DNA of 61,819 bases from Alphaproteobacteria bacterium (GCA_900767645.1 CAAFZY010000023.1:1-61819); one strand, 5' to 3'. Numbered from the stretch's first letter, positions 1-9,542 are shown. Numbers and translations: made by a program. The notes: generated by a model from the sequence alone, not told the origin.

Positions 1-16
1 AAGGTGCGGCTTTAAA

Positions 17-112
17 TACAACTTATGCACAGCACGGACTCGTAAATATTGCAAAAAAAAAACGCGAGCTAAAATCTTTTCAGAATTAACTTTTTTGAGG
101 AGATTTTAGCTC
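17..112 (+). promoter_or_regulatory. Pilin leader element, copy 1
   Basis: First of four near-identical leaders (others begin at 8769, 36807 and 45473). It holds TTATGCACA (23-31, fits the DnaA-box consensus TTATNCACA), an A10 run (53-62), a TAAAAT hexamer (70-75) usable as a -10 box, and a GAGG ribosome-binding site (97-100) 12 nt before the ATG. GAGCTAAAATCT (66-77) and AGATTTTAGCTC (101-112) are a perfect 12-bp inverted repeat that could fold the ribosome site into a hairpin. Promoter function is inferred. Confidence 0.6.
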
Positions 113-733
113 ATGAATACACAATCGGGAAGAAGTATGGTGGAGATGCTCGGCGTTTTGGCAATAATCGGCGTTTTATCCGTCGGGGCGATTGCCGGAT
201 ATAGCAAAGCAATGATGAAGTATAAACTAAATCAGCACGCAGAGGCGGTTAATATGCTGATTAATAATGCCTTGCAAATTAAAGACAAATTAGCATACGA
301 GGCAAACACACTCACTGCATATGGTGATATTTTCAAAAAATTAAATTTGCTCCCCGACGGCATAGAATACATTTCCAATGATTATTTACAAGATAAATGG
401 TTTAAAGGTAATATTTATATATATCATAACAACTCAAACCAAAACAACCATGGAGCTGTACGCTTCGGTTTTCTGCCAACATCGCAAGGTGCGGAAATTT
501 GCCGCAATATTGTGATTGCCGCCAAAGAAAATGCGGCTAACTTGTGGCGAGTAGTTACTTATATAGATACTGATGACGGCAGTATGGATGATTCGCCGCA
601 AGGAACTTTATGGGGCGATGCTTACTGCACAAACAGCGTAAATTGCTTGCGCAATTTAGACTTAAATAGAATTAACAATTTATGCAACACCTGCAACGGA
701 ACTAACTGTATGTTATTTATAACTTATAAATAA
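113..733 (+). CDS. Type IV pilin-like protein, copy 1
   Basis: A 206-aa protein with a prepilin-type N-terminus: a very short leader ending SG, then RSMVE, then about 20 hydrophobic residues (LGVLAIIGVLSVGAIAGY). If processed after the Gly, Glu falls at mature +5 as in type IV pilins, but +1 is Arg instead of Phe or Met. The C-terminal third is polar and holds a Cys cluster (YC..NC..LC..C..C), probably disulfide-bonded outside the cytoplasm. The first 40 residues match three other genes in this window almost exactly, while the rest diverges. It stands alone: no assembly ATPase, peptidase or platform protein lies near. A pilin or pseudopilin role is inferred from the N-terminus only. Confidence 0.75.
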   Translation: MNTQSGRSMVEMLGVLAIIGVLSVGAIAGYSKAMMKYKLNQHAEAVNMLINNALQIKDKLAYEANTLTAYGDIFKKLNLLPDGIEYISNDYLQDKWFKGNIYIYHNNSNQNNHGAVRFGFLPTSQGAEICRNIVIAAKENAANLWRVVTYIDTDDGSMDDSPQGTLWGDAYCTNSVNCLRNLDLNRINNLCNTCNGTNCMLFITYK

Positions 734-734
734 A

Positions 735-2039
735 TCACTCCACTTTGCCGCAAATGACCGGTGATAAAAACTTTTCATCGCCGATTTTAATTAAGCGTTT
801 AAGCTCAAAAGCAGCGCGGTTAAATTCTTCTTCCGTTTCGGCATGAATAAGCGCAAGCGGAGTTTGTTTATCCACATAATCGCCGATTTGGCAGAATTCG
901 CTGAAGCCGGTGGCATAATCAAGCTTTTGATCAGGGTGCACTCTGCCGCCTTTTAAGCCGACCAACAACATACCGATGTCGCGAACCGCCATTTGCTCAA
1001 CATAACCTTCTCTATCGGCAAATACCGGACGAATAATATCTGCCCGCGGCAAATAAGCATCAGGATTTTCGGCAAAATCAGACGGACCGCCGAACGCATA
1101 AACCATTTGCGTAAATTTTTCCATGGCGCGCCCCGAAGCCAAAGCTTCCGCAATTTTAATTTCAGCCTCCGGCTTGTTTTTGCACAATCCGCAAGAGATA
1201 AGTAACTCTGAACACAAAGCTTTAGTAACCTTATCTAAGCGAGCCTCGGGATTTTTGTTTTGCAAATATTCCACCGCCTCACGAACTTCCAAAGCATTGC
1301 CGACCGTGCGCCCCAAAACCTGATTCATATCGGTGATAACCGCCGTGGTTTTAGTACCGGCGCCGTCCGCAACCTCAACAATAGAAGCCGCCAATTTTTC
1401 AGCATCAGGCAGAGTTTCCATAAACGCCCCACTGCCGCATTTTAAGTCCATTACCAAAAACTGCAAACCGGCGGCAAGTTTTTTAGATAAAATAGAGGCG
1501 GTAATCAGCGGAATTGATTCCACCGTGCCGCACACATCGCGAATGGCATAAATCTTTTTATCGGCAGGAGCTAAATTTCCGGTTTGTCCGATAATAGCAC
1601 AGCCGATTTCAGAAACCGTTTTAACAAAAACGTCTTCAGAGGCTGAAGTATTATAACCTTTTATGGAATCAAGCTTATCCAGAGTTCCGCCGGTGTGCCC
1701 CAAACCGCGTCCGGCAATCATCGGAACATAACCGCCGCAAGCTGCTAAAATCGGCGCCAACATAAGGCTTACTTTATCGCCGACACCGCCGGTTGAGTGT
1801 TTGTCAATCACCGGTCCGTCAACGTGCCAATGCAAAACATCGCCGGAATCGCGCATAGCAAGGGTTAAAGCAACTGTTTCATCTTTATCCAGCCCGTTTA
1901 AAAACATTGCCATACTTAAAGACGCCATTTGGCTGTCGGCAATTTCACCCCTTACCAAACCATCAACAAAAAAATTAATTTCTTCTGCCGTAAGTTTTTG
2001 TTTATTGCGCTTTTTACGAATAATTTCCTGCGGAAACAT
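735..2039 (-). CDS. deoA: Thymidine phosphorylase
   Basis: The 434-aa product matches pyrimidine nucleoside phosphorylases in full length. It phosphorolyses thymidine or deoxyuridine to the base plus deoxyribose-1-phosphate in the cytoplasm. The family signature with DKHSTGGVGDKVS sits at residues 79-91, followed by the Gly-rich IAGRGLGHTGGTLDKL. It is the last gene of a minus-strand operon cdd-punA-deoA. Its start lies 2 nt past the punA stop, and its GAGG ribosome site is inside the punA end. The neighbours confirm nucleoside salvage. It converges with the pilin gene, leaving one base between the two stops. Confidence 0.95.
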   Translation of the reverse strand: MFPQEIIRKKRNKQKLTAEEINFFVDGLVRGEIADSQMASLSMAMFLNGLDKDETVALTLAMRDSGDVLHWHVDGPVIDKHSTGGVGDKVSLMLAPILAACGGYVPMIAGRGLGHTGGTLDKLDSIKGYNTSASEDVFVKTVSEIGCAIIGQTGNLAPADKKIYAIRDVCGTVESIPLITASILSKKLAAGLQFLVMDLKCGSGAFMETLPDAEKLAASIVEVADGAGTKTTAVITDMNQVLGRTVGNALEVREAVEYLQNKNPEARLDKVTKALCSELLISCGLCKNKPEAEIKIAEALASGRAMEKFTQMVYAFGGPSDFAENPDAYLPRADIIRPVFADREGYVEQMAVRDIGMLLVGLKGGRVHPDQKLDYATGFSEFCQIGDYVDKQTPLALIHAETEEEFNRAAFELKRLIKIGDEKFLSPVICGKVE

Positions 2040-2040
2040 A

Positions 2041-2844
2041 CTATTTTTCCTCCATGTATAATTGTAACAAACGAGCTATTTTTTTTGAAGCCTCATCAGC
2101 TTGCGCCAAAGTTTCGGCATGGCTTTGGACAGATGTTTGCAAACCGGTTCCCAAATTGGTAATTACCGAAACGCCCACCACTTTAATTCCGGCATAAACG
2201 GCGGCGATAACTTCCGGCACGGTAGACATACCAACCGCATCGGCTCCTAAAATTCCAAACGCCTTTACCTCGGCCGGAGTTTCAAAATTGGGACCCAAAA
2301 CCATTAAATAAACTCCTTCATGAAGTTTTATACCCTCGCGCGCGGCGACGGCTTTGATTTTGGCACACTCTGCTTTATTATAGGCCTCGCTCATATCCGG
2401 AAAGCGCGGACCGACATTATCGTCATTGGCACCAACCAACGGATTGCGACCGCTGAAATTGATGTGGTCGGTTATAAGCATTAAGCTTCCGGCCGGCATA
2501 TCAGGGCGCAATGAACCTGCGGCATTGGTCACAATTAAGTTTTTAATGCCGACAGCGGCAAACGCAGCCATAACATTTTTAATCAGCGCCGGTTCATAGC
2601 CTTCATACAAATGAAAACGCCCCTGCATGCAAGCAATGGTTTTACCGGCAACCTCACCGACTGCAAGTTTACCGGCATGACCTTTAACAGTGCTTGCCGG
2701 AAACCCTAATTCAGAATAAGTTATTTCGGTTTTATTCTGCAAAGAATCGGCCAAACCGCCAAGACCGGAACCTAAAATAAGCAAAGTTTCAGGCCTTTTG
2801 TCAGCCAAACAGCGGCGTAAATTTTTAACATAATCAGTCGTCAT
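2041..2844 (-). CDS. punA: Purine nucleoside phosphorylase (trimeric class)
   Basis: A 267-aa PNP of the trimeric PunA/XapA class. It splits inosine or guanosine (and deoxy forms) with phosphate into base and (deoxy)ribose-1-phosphate. Visible signatures are the phosphate loop GSGLGG (25-30), the GHAGKL stretch, the TNAAGSL segment and the late VIAAVYAGIKVVGVSVITN region. The start is set by a GGGAG site 10 nt upstream, and the ATG follows the cdd stop directly, so the two are probably translationally coupled. Whether guanosine/inosine or xanthosine is preferred cannot be read from the sequence. Confidence 0.92.
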   Translation of the reverse strand: MTTDYVKNLRRCLADKRPETLLILGSGLGGLADSLQNKTEITYSELGFPASTVKGHAGKLAVGEVAGKTIACMQGRFHLYEGYEPALIKNVMAAFAAVGIKNLIVTNAAGSLRPDMPAGSLMLITDHINFSGRNPLVGANDDNVGPRFPDMSEAYNKAECAKIKAVAAREGIKLHEGVYLMVLGPNFETPAEVKAFGILGADAVGMSTVPEVIAAVYAGIKVVGVSVITNLGTGLQTSVQSHAETLAQADEASKKIARLLQLYMEEK

Positions 2845-3243
2845 TTATTTTAAGCTCCCTTCATTAAATGAAATCGGCAGTAACTCGGCAATTTTAAGCG
2901 ATTGTTTAATACCGGTTAAATCCGCCAAATGCACGGTAGTTTCAGCATCGGCAAACTCAAAAATACGTTGCAAACACGCTCCGCACGGTGAAATTAAAGA
3001 ATCGCCGTCGGCAACTACCACAATATCTTTGATTAAGCGCCCGCCGTCGGCGTTCATGGCGGCAATAGCGCCTGCCTCGGCGCATGTTCCGCAAGGGTAT
3101 GAAATATTTTCGACATTGCAACCGGCATATATTTTACCGTTGGCACTGAGCACCGCCGCGCCTACCGCAAAATGCGAATACGGAGCATAAGCGTTTTGAC
3201 GCGCGTTCAACGCTTGATTAAAAAGCAAAGATAATTGTGACAT
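2845..3243 (-). CDS. cdd: Cytidine deaminase
   Basis: A 132-aa tetrameric-type cytidine deaminase that converts (deoxy)cytidine to (deoxy)uridine. Zinc ligands and the catalytic Glu are visible as TCAEAG (Cys54, Glu56) and PCGAC (Cys87, Cys90); CNVENISYP precedes them. A longer frame begins 18 nt upstream, but AAGGA lies 7 nt before this ATG, so the internal start is preferred. It is the first gene of the salvage operon, and its product feeds uridine nucleosides to the phosphorylases downstream. It is divergent from the AsmA gene, with about 100 bp between starts for two promoters. Confidence 0.93.
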   Translation of the reverse strand: MSQLSLLFNQALNARQNAYAPYSHFAVGAAVLSANGKIYAGCNVENISYPCGTCAEAGAIAAMNADGGRLIKDIVVVADGDSLISPCGACLQRIFEFADAETTVHLADLTGIKQSLKIAELLPISFNEGSLK

Positions 3244-3347
3244 TTTTAATTCCTTAATCAAAAATTAGTTGATTTATGATATGGATATTATACATTATTC
3301 CTATATTTGGCAAAGACTTTTTATGTTTGTTACAGGAGAATTATAAA

Positions 3348-6300
3348 GTGCTTAAAAAATTGTTTATCGGATTGATTGTTATTGCCGCTCTGATTATCGG
3401 CGGAATTTCAGCCTATATATCAACCATCGACTGGAATCAGCATAAAGAAAAAATTGCCGCGCAATTTGAAAACATTACCGGAAAAAAAGTTGTTTTTGCC
3501 GGAGATGTTTCGCTTTCGTTGTTCCCATCGCCTTATTTGAGCGCCAAAGACATTAAACTTTACAATAAAGGCGCCGCAACCGCACAACCGTTGGCGGTTA
3601 TTAAAGAAATGATTACCGATTTAAGTCTGCTCCCGCTGTTGCAAGGTAAGTTTGTGGTTGACAATATGTCGCTCCGGAATCCGAATATTTTAATTGAATT
3701 TGATGAAAACGGCAAATTTAATTGGGAATCGGAAATTAACAACCCCGACAGCACCTCGTTTGACAATATTGATATTGCCTTTAACAGCATTATGCTGAAA
3801 GATGCTTCGGTGCAAATTATCAATGCCGGATTAAATATCGATATGACTTTGCAAAACTTAAACGCCGATATTTCGGCACAAAGCTTGCGCGGTCCGTACC
3901 GTATTGACGGTAACTTTGTAAAAAACAACAATCCTGCCGGTTTTGCCTTAACCTTCGGCACCTTATCCGAAAGTTTTGCCACTTCGTTAAACCTTGTTTT
4001 AACCCACCCTTCAAGTGAAAGTTATGCCCGTTTTGACGGCTCGATGCTGCCGAGCAATAATGAAATTAAAGGTAACTTTATTGTCGAGGCAAAAAAGCCG
4101 TCTAATTTTATCAATGAACTTACCGGTCAAAACGTGTTGCCTGCTGAATTTAATTACCCGCTTGCTTTTTCAATTGAAGTCAGCACCAACAAACAGCAAA
4201 TAGACCTTTCAAGCTTTATCTTAAAATACGGCGACAACACCGCGGGCGCCGGCAATGTTTTGATTCCGCTTACGGCGCAAGATGAAAATGATAAACCTAA
4301 AATCGAACTCGGTTTTGAAATGACCGACCTTGACTTGGAACCGATTGCCGCCGTACTCAAAGGACAAATTAAAAAATATCAAAATCAACAAAATAAATTT
4401 TCACCGTCATTTGATTTTGATTTGATTGCCGACATTAAAGCGGTCCGTTGCTTCTACAACAATCAGTTTTTGCAAGACTTTAATTTGCAAGCCGATTTAG
4501 TCAATAATGCTTTGCAAATTAAAAATCTGTCGGCCTCTCTGCCCGGAAGCACAAACTTCAGAACCGAAGGAAGTATTTTTGAAAACGACAAAACGCTTTC
4601 ATATGACTTTAAGGTTAAAGCCATGAGCCAAGACTTTTTAAAGCTTTTGAACTGGCTGAATATTGATGTTAAACCTTATTCGGATTCAGCTTATCGCAAC
4701 GCTTTAATCGACTTTGGCTTATCGGGCAACTTAAATCAAATTAAAGTTTCGCCGTTGGTGGTTAATTTAGATAAGATGAGCGCCGAGGGCGTGGTTGGTA
4801 TTATTAATAACACCCGTACCAAAATGTTTGTTATATGGCAAGGCGAATCGGCTGACTTAAACAATTATCTGCCACAGTTTTCCGATGACGAAAAAAAGCT
4901 CGGCACCGATGAAAAAGTTAAACTTGTTTTGAATAAATTTAAATTTTTGAACGATGTCGATTTACATCTGGAAACCAAATTCGGGTTTTTAACTTACGGC
5001 AACCTTAAATTTGAAAATGTTGAGCTTAATTTAGATTCAGAAAACAGTGTAATTAAACTGAACAACCTGAGTGTTGGTCAAACCGCATCTTCCGATATAA
5101 ATTTAAGCGGAAAAATTTCAGGTTTAGGCGTAAACCCCTCCTTTGAAAATATTAAATACACCTTTAATTCATCTGACTTTATTGATTTCAGAAAAGCTTT
5201 TGATATTAAAGTGCCGCAATGGCCGTTACTGTCACAAGCTAAAAAAATTAAAGCCAAAGGTATTTTTACCGGTAATATGAACGACATTAACATTAAGGCC
5301 GTTACTAATTTGGACAGGTTTAATTCTATTTATTCCGGTAAAATATTCAACTATCAAAACAAACCTAACTTTAAGGGATCCTTAAAATTCAAAGCCTCTG
5401 ATTTTACCCGTTTTGCACAACAAGTCGGTTTTGATTATAATCCGCAAAATATGCCGGCTAATATCTTTACGTTTCAGGCCAACATGCAAGGTTCGCCCGA
5501 TAACTGGAAAGCATCGGATATTAATGCTTTTGTCGGAACCGATAATTTTAAGGGCAACCTTGCCGTAAATTCGGCAACGGAGCGGAATGTTATTACCGCA
5601 GACATTACCGCCAACAAATTTGAATTTGACCGCTTTATTTATAATCCGTCCGGTATTGTTACCAATGAGGGCAAGAACAAAAGCAAAGAAAACTCTTCAT
5701 TTTTAGCTAAACCCGAACTTGAAACCGCCCTCATCAATTATGATTGGTTAAAATCATTTGATATGACCGGTAAATTCAATATCGGAACATTAAGCTACAA
5801 CACGCAAGCGGTTAAAAATTTTGAAACCTCGCTGACCGTTAAAAACGGCAATATAAAAGCTGAAAGCTTCCGTTTCAACAAAGAAGGCGGTACCATCAGC
5901 GGAACCTTTGAAATTGATGCCGCAAAATTGCCGCGGATTAAAGGTTCGGCTGATTTCAAAAACTTTAGCATTACCAATCTGGGCGGCAGCAAATACGCCT
6001 TTATCGGCGGTGATTTGCGGGCAAAAGCAGAATTTGAAGCTCCCGCCTCTTCTGTTGCCGATGCGTTTAATCAGCTGAACGCCAAAATATCGGTTGATAT
6101 TGACAATGCCGTATTTAAGGGTTGGGATATGGAATTTATTGAAGACGATTTAAGCAGCCGCACTCACTCGGACAAACTGTTTGATATGTTGTTTGCCAAC
6201 TTACAAAAAGGAGAATCGCGCTTTGAAGTGGTCGGAGCCGAAATTAATATTGTAAACGGCAATTACTCATTTAAAGACGCATTAATGGCATCAGGCTTAG

Positions 6301-7694
6301 TTACTCTTGATGTAAAAGGACAAGGAAACTTAAAAGATTGGACTACGGACACTTACTTTAAGGTAACATTTGAACGTCTGCGCGATAAAATTGTGCCAAT
6401 CGGGTTTAAATGGTCCGGTCCGCTTAACAATCCGCGCTTGGTGGTAGACGGAACATCCTTAATGAATAAGTACAATTCATATTGGGAAAAAATTGCCAAG
6501 CAAAAACGCAAAGAGGAAGAAGCCCGTATTAAAGCCCTTAATAATAAAATGGCGGCAACTCAAAAACGCGTGACGGAAATTAAATCTCTTATTGATAACG
6601 AGATTTTACCTCGTATTGAAAAATATAAGCCGTTAAGCAGTAATGATGACATTAAAAATCAGTACAACAGTACTCACATGCTGGTAATTGATATGAACAA
6701 TCAGCTGGAAATGATGCGCGATAAGCAACATAAAACCTTTACTGATGATGACATTATGGAAATGGACGCCAAACTCGAATCGTTTATGCCTCAACTTGAA
6801 AAAATGCCGAAGGAACTTGATGAAACATTTGCCTATGACCTGAAAATTCACTCCGGCGATGCTTATAACAATATAATCGACATTTATGACAATGCCCAAA
6901 CCAAGGCCGTCAATTATCAGCAGACTCTTAATGCTTATGTTATGCGATTGTTGCAGCTTAACTCTTTGATTGTGCTTGACCGCGACCCTCGCGCCACCGA
7001 TTACAAAGCGCACATCGAAACATCGTTGCGTAAACTTGAAGACTTGCATACCCGCGCCAACCAAATACGGCAAGATATTGAAAAAACCGAAGATATTAAT
7101 GCGCTTAATAAACAGTATAAAATGATGAAAGATTTATCTGATAACAGCAATAAGGAACTGGAAAAACTAAACTCCAACATGGAAGATTTGTTTACTTATG
7201 CACGCAAACTGGTGCGCGCGGAAGAATCAGGCGAACCATTTGTTGAAGATGAGGAAAAGCCTGAAGAAAGCACACAGCCGGTTGACGAGCAAGTTGATGA
7301 AATTAAAGAAAAGGTTGAAGAGATTAATACTGAAATGCCGGAAGTCGAAAATCAGCCCCAAACCGTTAAACCCGAACCTGCTCCGAAACCGCAAAAACCG
7401 TTGTTAAAAGAAATCGACAATGTTAATAAAATTGCGGAACCTGAAAAGCCGGTTGCAGAACCGGTTGCAACCGAAGCTCAGCCGGTCGAACCTGTTGCCC
7501 CGACAAAAGAAGAGCCTAAACCGATTGTTTCATACCGCTCCAAACTTGCCCCGTCCGGTACCATTACCCGTGGAAAACAAGTTATGGAAGTAAAAGAAAA
7601 CAAACTTGGCTCGCAGGAAACCACAGTTCCGTTGTTAAAACCGCTGACTGATGACCATCCGGTCACCAGCGGAACTGTCAAAACCAAATTCTAA
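3348..7694 (+). CDS. AsmA-family envelope protein
   Basis: A 1448-aa protein beginning at GTG, chosen because AGGAGA sits 8 nt upstream; an in-frame ATG 72 nt earlier has no ribosome site. Residues 1-25 form one signal-anchor helix (LFIGLIVIAALIIGGISAYI). The following ~1000 residues are the beta-rich repeats of AsmA/DUF748-like proteins, including AGDVSLSLFPSPYLSAKDI and the C-terminal AsmA block (VKGQGNLKDWTTDTYFKVTF). AsmA-like proteins are thought to bridge the envelope and move phospholipid to the outer membrane. The last ~400 residues are unusual: a charged coiled coil followed by a Pro/Glu/Val-rich tail like a periplasmic spacer. It is monocistronic, with a terminator right after. Confidence 0.85.
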   Translation: MLKKLFIGLIVIAALIIGGISAYISTIDWNQHKEKIAAQFENITGKKVVFAGDVSLSLFPSPYLSAKDIKLYNKGAATAQPLAVIKEMITDLSLLPLLQGKFVVDNMSLRNPNILIEFDENGKFNWESEINNPDSTSFDNIDIAFNSIMLKDASVQIINAGLNIDMTLQNLNADISAQSLRGPYRIDGNFVKNNNPAGFALTFGTLSESFATSLNLVLTHPSSESYARFDGSMLPSNNEIKGNFIVEAKKPSNFINELTGQNVLPAEFNYPLAFSIEVSTNKQQIDLSSFILKYGDNTAGAGNVLIPLTAQDENDKPKIELGFEMTDLDLEPIAAVLKGQIKKYQNQQNKFSPSFDFDLIADIKAVRCFYNNQFLQDFNLQADLVNNALQIKNLSASLPGSTNFRTEGSIFENDKTLSYDFKVKAMSQDFLKLLNWLNIDVKPYSDSAYRNALIDFGLSGNLNQIKVSPLVVNLDKMSAEGVVGIINNTRTKMFVIWQGESADLNNYLPQFSDDEKKLGTDEKVKLVLNKFKFLNDVDLHLETKFGFLTYGNLKFENVELNLDSENSVIKLNNLSVGQTASSDINLSGKISGLGVNPSFENIKYTFNSSDFIDFRKAFDIKVPQWPLLSQAKKIKAKGIFTGNMNDINIKAVTNLDRFNSIYSGKIFNYQNKPNFKGSLKFKASDFTRFAQQVGFDYNPQNMPANIFTFQANMQGSPDNWKASDINAFVGTDNFKGNLAVNSATERNVITADITANKFEFDRFIYNPSGIVTNEGKNKSKENSSFLAKPELETALINYDWLKSFDMTGKFNIGTLSYNTQAVKNFETSLTVKNGNIKAESFRFNKEGGTISGTFEIDAAKLPRIKGSADFKNFSITNLGGSKYAFIGGDLRAKAEFEAPASSVADAFNQLNAKISVDIDNAVFKGWDMEFIEDDLSSRTHSDKLFDMLFANLQKGESRFEVVGAEINIVNGNYSFKDALMASGLVTLDVKGQGNLKDWTTDTYFKVTFERLRDKIVPIGFKWSGPLNNPRLVVDGTSLMNKYNSYWEKIAKQKRKEEEARIKALNNKMAATQKRVTEIKSLIDNEILPRIEKYKPLSSNDDIKNQYNSTHMLVIDMNNQLEMMRDKQHKTFTDDDIMEMDAKLESFMPQLEKMPKELDETFAYDLKIHSGDAYNNIIDIYDNAQTKAVNYQQTLNAYVMRLLQLNSLIVLDRDPRATDYKAHIETSLRKLEDLHTRANQIRQDIEKTEDINALNKQYKMMKDLSDNSNKELEKLNSNMEDLFTYARKLVRAEESGEPFVEDEEKPEESTQPVDEQVDEIKEKVEEINTEMPEVENQPQTVKPEPAPKPQKPLLKEIDNVNKIAEPEKPVAEPVATEAQPVEPVAPTKEEPKPIVSYRSKLAPSGTITRGKQVMEVKENKLGSQETTVPLLKPLTDDHPVTSGTVKTKF

Positions 7695-7700
7695 TTCTAA

Positions 7701-7730
7701 AATACCGGATTTACTTCCGGTATTTTTTTG
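7701..7730 (+). terminator. Rho-independent terminator after the AsmA gene
   Basis: AAATACCGGA (7701-7710) pairs perfectly with TCCGGTATTT (7717-7726) across a 6-nt loop and runs into a T tract. It closes the AsmA transcript. Confidence 0.85.
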
Positions 7731-7820
7731 AGTTAATATTTTGCAAAATGGCGGTTGCTTTATAAAAAATATATGATATATTTTAGAGCATAATATTAAC
7801 CTAATTATTTGGAGTATGTG

Positions 7821-8711
7821 ATGTTTCGCAAACCTGAAGTTTGTATTCTTCCGGTTGCCGGTTTGTCAACCCGCAACCTTCCCGCAACTAAAGTTTTACA
7901 CAAAGGTTTTTTAACCTTAAACAATTTGCCGATTATTCAATATGCGGTTGATTGCTGCCGCGAAATCGGAGTTAAAGAAATTATTTTTATTTACAGCGAT
8001 CAATCTTGCAAGCATTTATTTGAAAAATATTTTGCTCCCTACCCGTGGCTTGAAGATCATTTGGCTAAAAAAGGCAAGCTTGACTTGTTAAAAACCATCA
8101 AAGATATTATCCCGAATGACATGAAATTCTCATTTGCCGAACAAAAAGAGCCTTTGGGTAACGGACATGCTATTTTAATGGCAAAAGAATTGGTCGGCAA
8201 ACGCGACTTTATCGTAATGTGGCCTGACGATATTTACATCAACTTCCATGGCGAAGGTATTTTAAAACAACTCTGCGACATTTATGAAAAAAATGGCGGC
8301 GTAGTTGAAAATATTATGGAGTTTCCGCGTGAAGAAATGACCAGATACGGCGCATTAGTCGGCGCTGTGCGCGAAGGACGAACCGTGCATGCCAGAGGTT
8401 TGGTTGAAAAACCGAAACTTGAAGAAGTTCCTTCCAATTACGCCAGTATGGGCCCGTATATTTTGCCGAATGTGGTTATGGATATTTTACCGGAAGTTAA
8501 AAACGGCTCAAATGGCGAAATTAACTTAACCGACGCCATCAATTTGGCTGTTGAACGTGGCGAGCCCTTAACCGGAGTTTTATGCAGCGGTCTGCGTTTT
8601 GACTGCGGAACTAATGATGAGTTGGCAAAATCCAACTTAAAACTGTCATTAATGTGCAATCCGAAACTGCGCGCTTATGCCAAAGAGTTGCTTGACACTA
8701 TTTTGGTTTAA
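7821..8711 (+). CDS. galU: GalU-like UTP-glucose-1-phosphate uridylyltransferase
   Basis: A 296-aa nucleotidyltransferase of the GalU type, which makes UDP-glucose for surface polysaccharides. The nucleotide-binding start reads PVAGLSTRNLPATK (11-24), then QKEPLGNGHAIL and MWPDDI, the family's metal-binding DD region. It departs from canonical GalU: Ser replaces the second Gly of AGLGTR, and the usual PKEM stretch is HKGF. The ATG at 7821 has GGAG 6 nt upstream; an upstream in-frame ATG at 7809 lacks one. The two glycosyltransferases at 43-45 kb could use its product. Another sugar nucleotide cannot be excluded. Confidence 0.8.
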   Translation: MFRKPEVCILPVAGLSTRNLPATKVLHKGFLTLNNLPIIQYAVDCCREIGVKEIIFIYSDQSCKHLFEKYFAPYPWLEDHLAKKGKLDLLKTIKDIIPNDMKFSFAEQKEPLGNGHAILMAKELVGKRDFIVMWPDDIYINFHGEGILKQLCDIYEKNGGVVENIMEFPREEMTRYGALVGAVREGRTVHARGLVEKPKLEEVPSNYASMGPYILPNVVMDILPEVKNGSNGEINLTDAINLAVERGEPLTGVLCSGLRFDCGTNDELAKSNLKLSLMCNPKLRAYAKELLDTILV

Positions 8712-8732
8712 GTAAGCCGCACTCTTCAATTC

Positions 8733-8765
8733 AACCCGCCGATTTTTTAACCGGCGGGTTTTATT
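8733..8765 (+). terminator. Terminator after galU
   Basis: AACCCGCCG (8733-8741) pairs with CGGCGGGTT (8752-8760) and is followed by TTATTTTAT. It ends directly before the second pilin leader. Confidence 0.85.
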
Positions 8766-8768
8766 TTA

Positions 8769-8862
8769 TACAACTTATGCACAGCACGGACTCGTAAATA
8801 TTGCAAAAAAAAACGCGAGCTAAAATCTTCTTAAGACTAACTTTTTGAGGAGATTTTTACTC
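8769..8862 (+). promoter_or_regulatory. Pilin leader element, copy 2
   Basis: Same leader as at 17-112: TTATGCACA at 8775-8783, A9 run at 8805-8813, TAAAAT at 8821-8826, GAGG ribosome site 12 nt before the ATG. The inverted repeat over the ribosome site has two mismatches here (AGATTTTTACTC). The run is one A shorter than in copies 1 and 4. Confidence 0.6.
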
Positions 8863-9489
8863 ATGAATACACAATCCGGAAGAAGCATGGTGGAAATGTT
8901 AGGTGTTCTGGCTATCATCGGGGTGCTGAGCGTCGGTGCAATTGCCGGTTATTCCAAGGCAATGATGAAGTACAAGCTAAATCAGCATGCCGTAGCTGTT
9001 AATATGTTAATAAATAACGTGCTCTCAGTTAAAGACAAATTGCAACACACAGAGGAACTTACTCATTACGGCACACTTTTATACAAACTTAATTTATTAC
9101 CTGATGGCATAGAATATATCCGCAATAATCTATTACAAGACAAGTGGTTTAAAGGTGATACTTGGATATATTACTATAATTTTCAAGCGCCAAGCGAGCC
9201 ATTCGGCGGTATAGGGTTCCGCGTTCCTCCCACGGCGCAAGGCGCGGAAATATGCCGCAACATTGCGCTTGCCGCTAAAGAAAATGCCGCTGATTTATAT
9301 TCTATTTCCATGCAAAAAGAATTTAATGACACCAATAAAGATGTTGAATATCAGGGAAAATTGTACGGCGACGCTTATTGTACTCAACAAAATTGCCTGC
9401 GACATCTTGATTTGAATAAAATTGACAACATGTGCAATAACTGCAATGAAAAAGGATGTCAGGTATATGTTATATGGAAACAAACTTAA
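8863..9489 (+). CDS. Type IV pilin-like protein, copy 2
   Basis: A 208-aa prepilin-like protein with the same first ~38 residues as copy 1 and the same C-terminal Cys pattern (YC..NC..MC..C..GC). The start is placed by comparison with copy 1, not at the in-frame ATG 18 nt upstream, which would lie in the leader. Many codons in the conserved N-terminus differ synonymously from copy 1, so protein sequence, not recent DNA copying, explains that identity. The middle keeps GIEYI..LLQDKWFKG and AEICRNIALAAKENAADL. Copies 1 and 2 are the closest pair in the window. Function inferred from the N-terminal helix only. Confidence 0.75.
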   Translation: MNTQSGRSMVEMLGVLAIIGVLSVGAIAGYSKAMMKYKLNQHAVAVNMLINNVLSVKDKLQHTEELTHYGTLLYKLNLLPDGIEYIRNNLLQDKWFKGDTWIYYYNFQAPSEPFGGIGFRVPPTAQGAEICRNIALAAKENAADLYSISMQKEFNDTNKDVEYQGKLYGDAYCTQQNCLRHLDLNKIDNMCNNCNEKGCQVYVIWKQT

Positions 9490-9542
9490 AAAAGTTTAAC
9501 AAAAAACTCTTGCATTTTAACATAAACTGTGTATGTTGGTGC

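Noticed and set aside
17..112. Sigma-54 promoter in the pilin leader (GCACGG ... TTGCA)
   Set aside because: The spacing between GG and GC elements is 13 nt instead of 10, so it does not fit the -24/-12 pattern.
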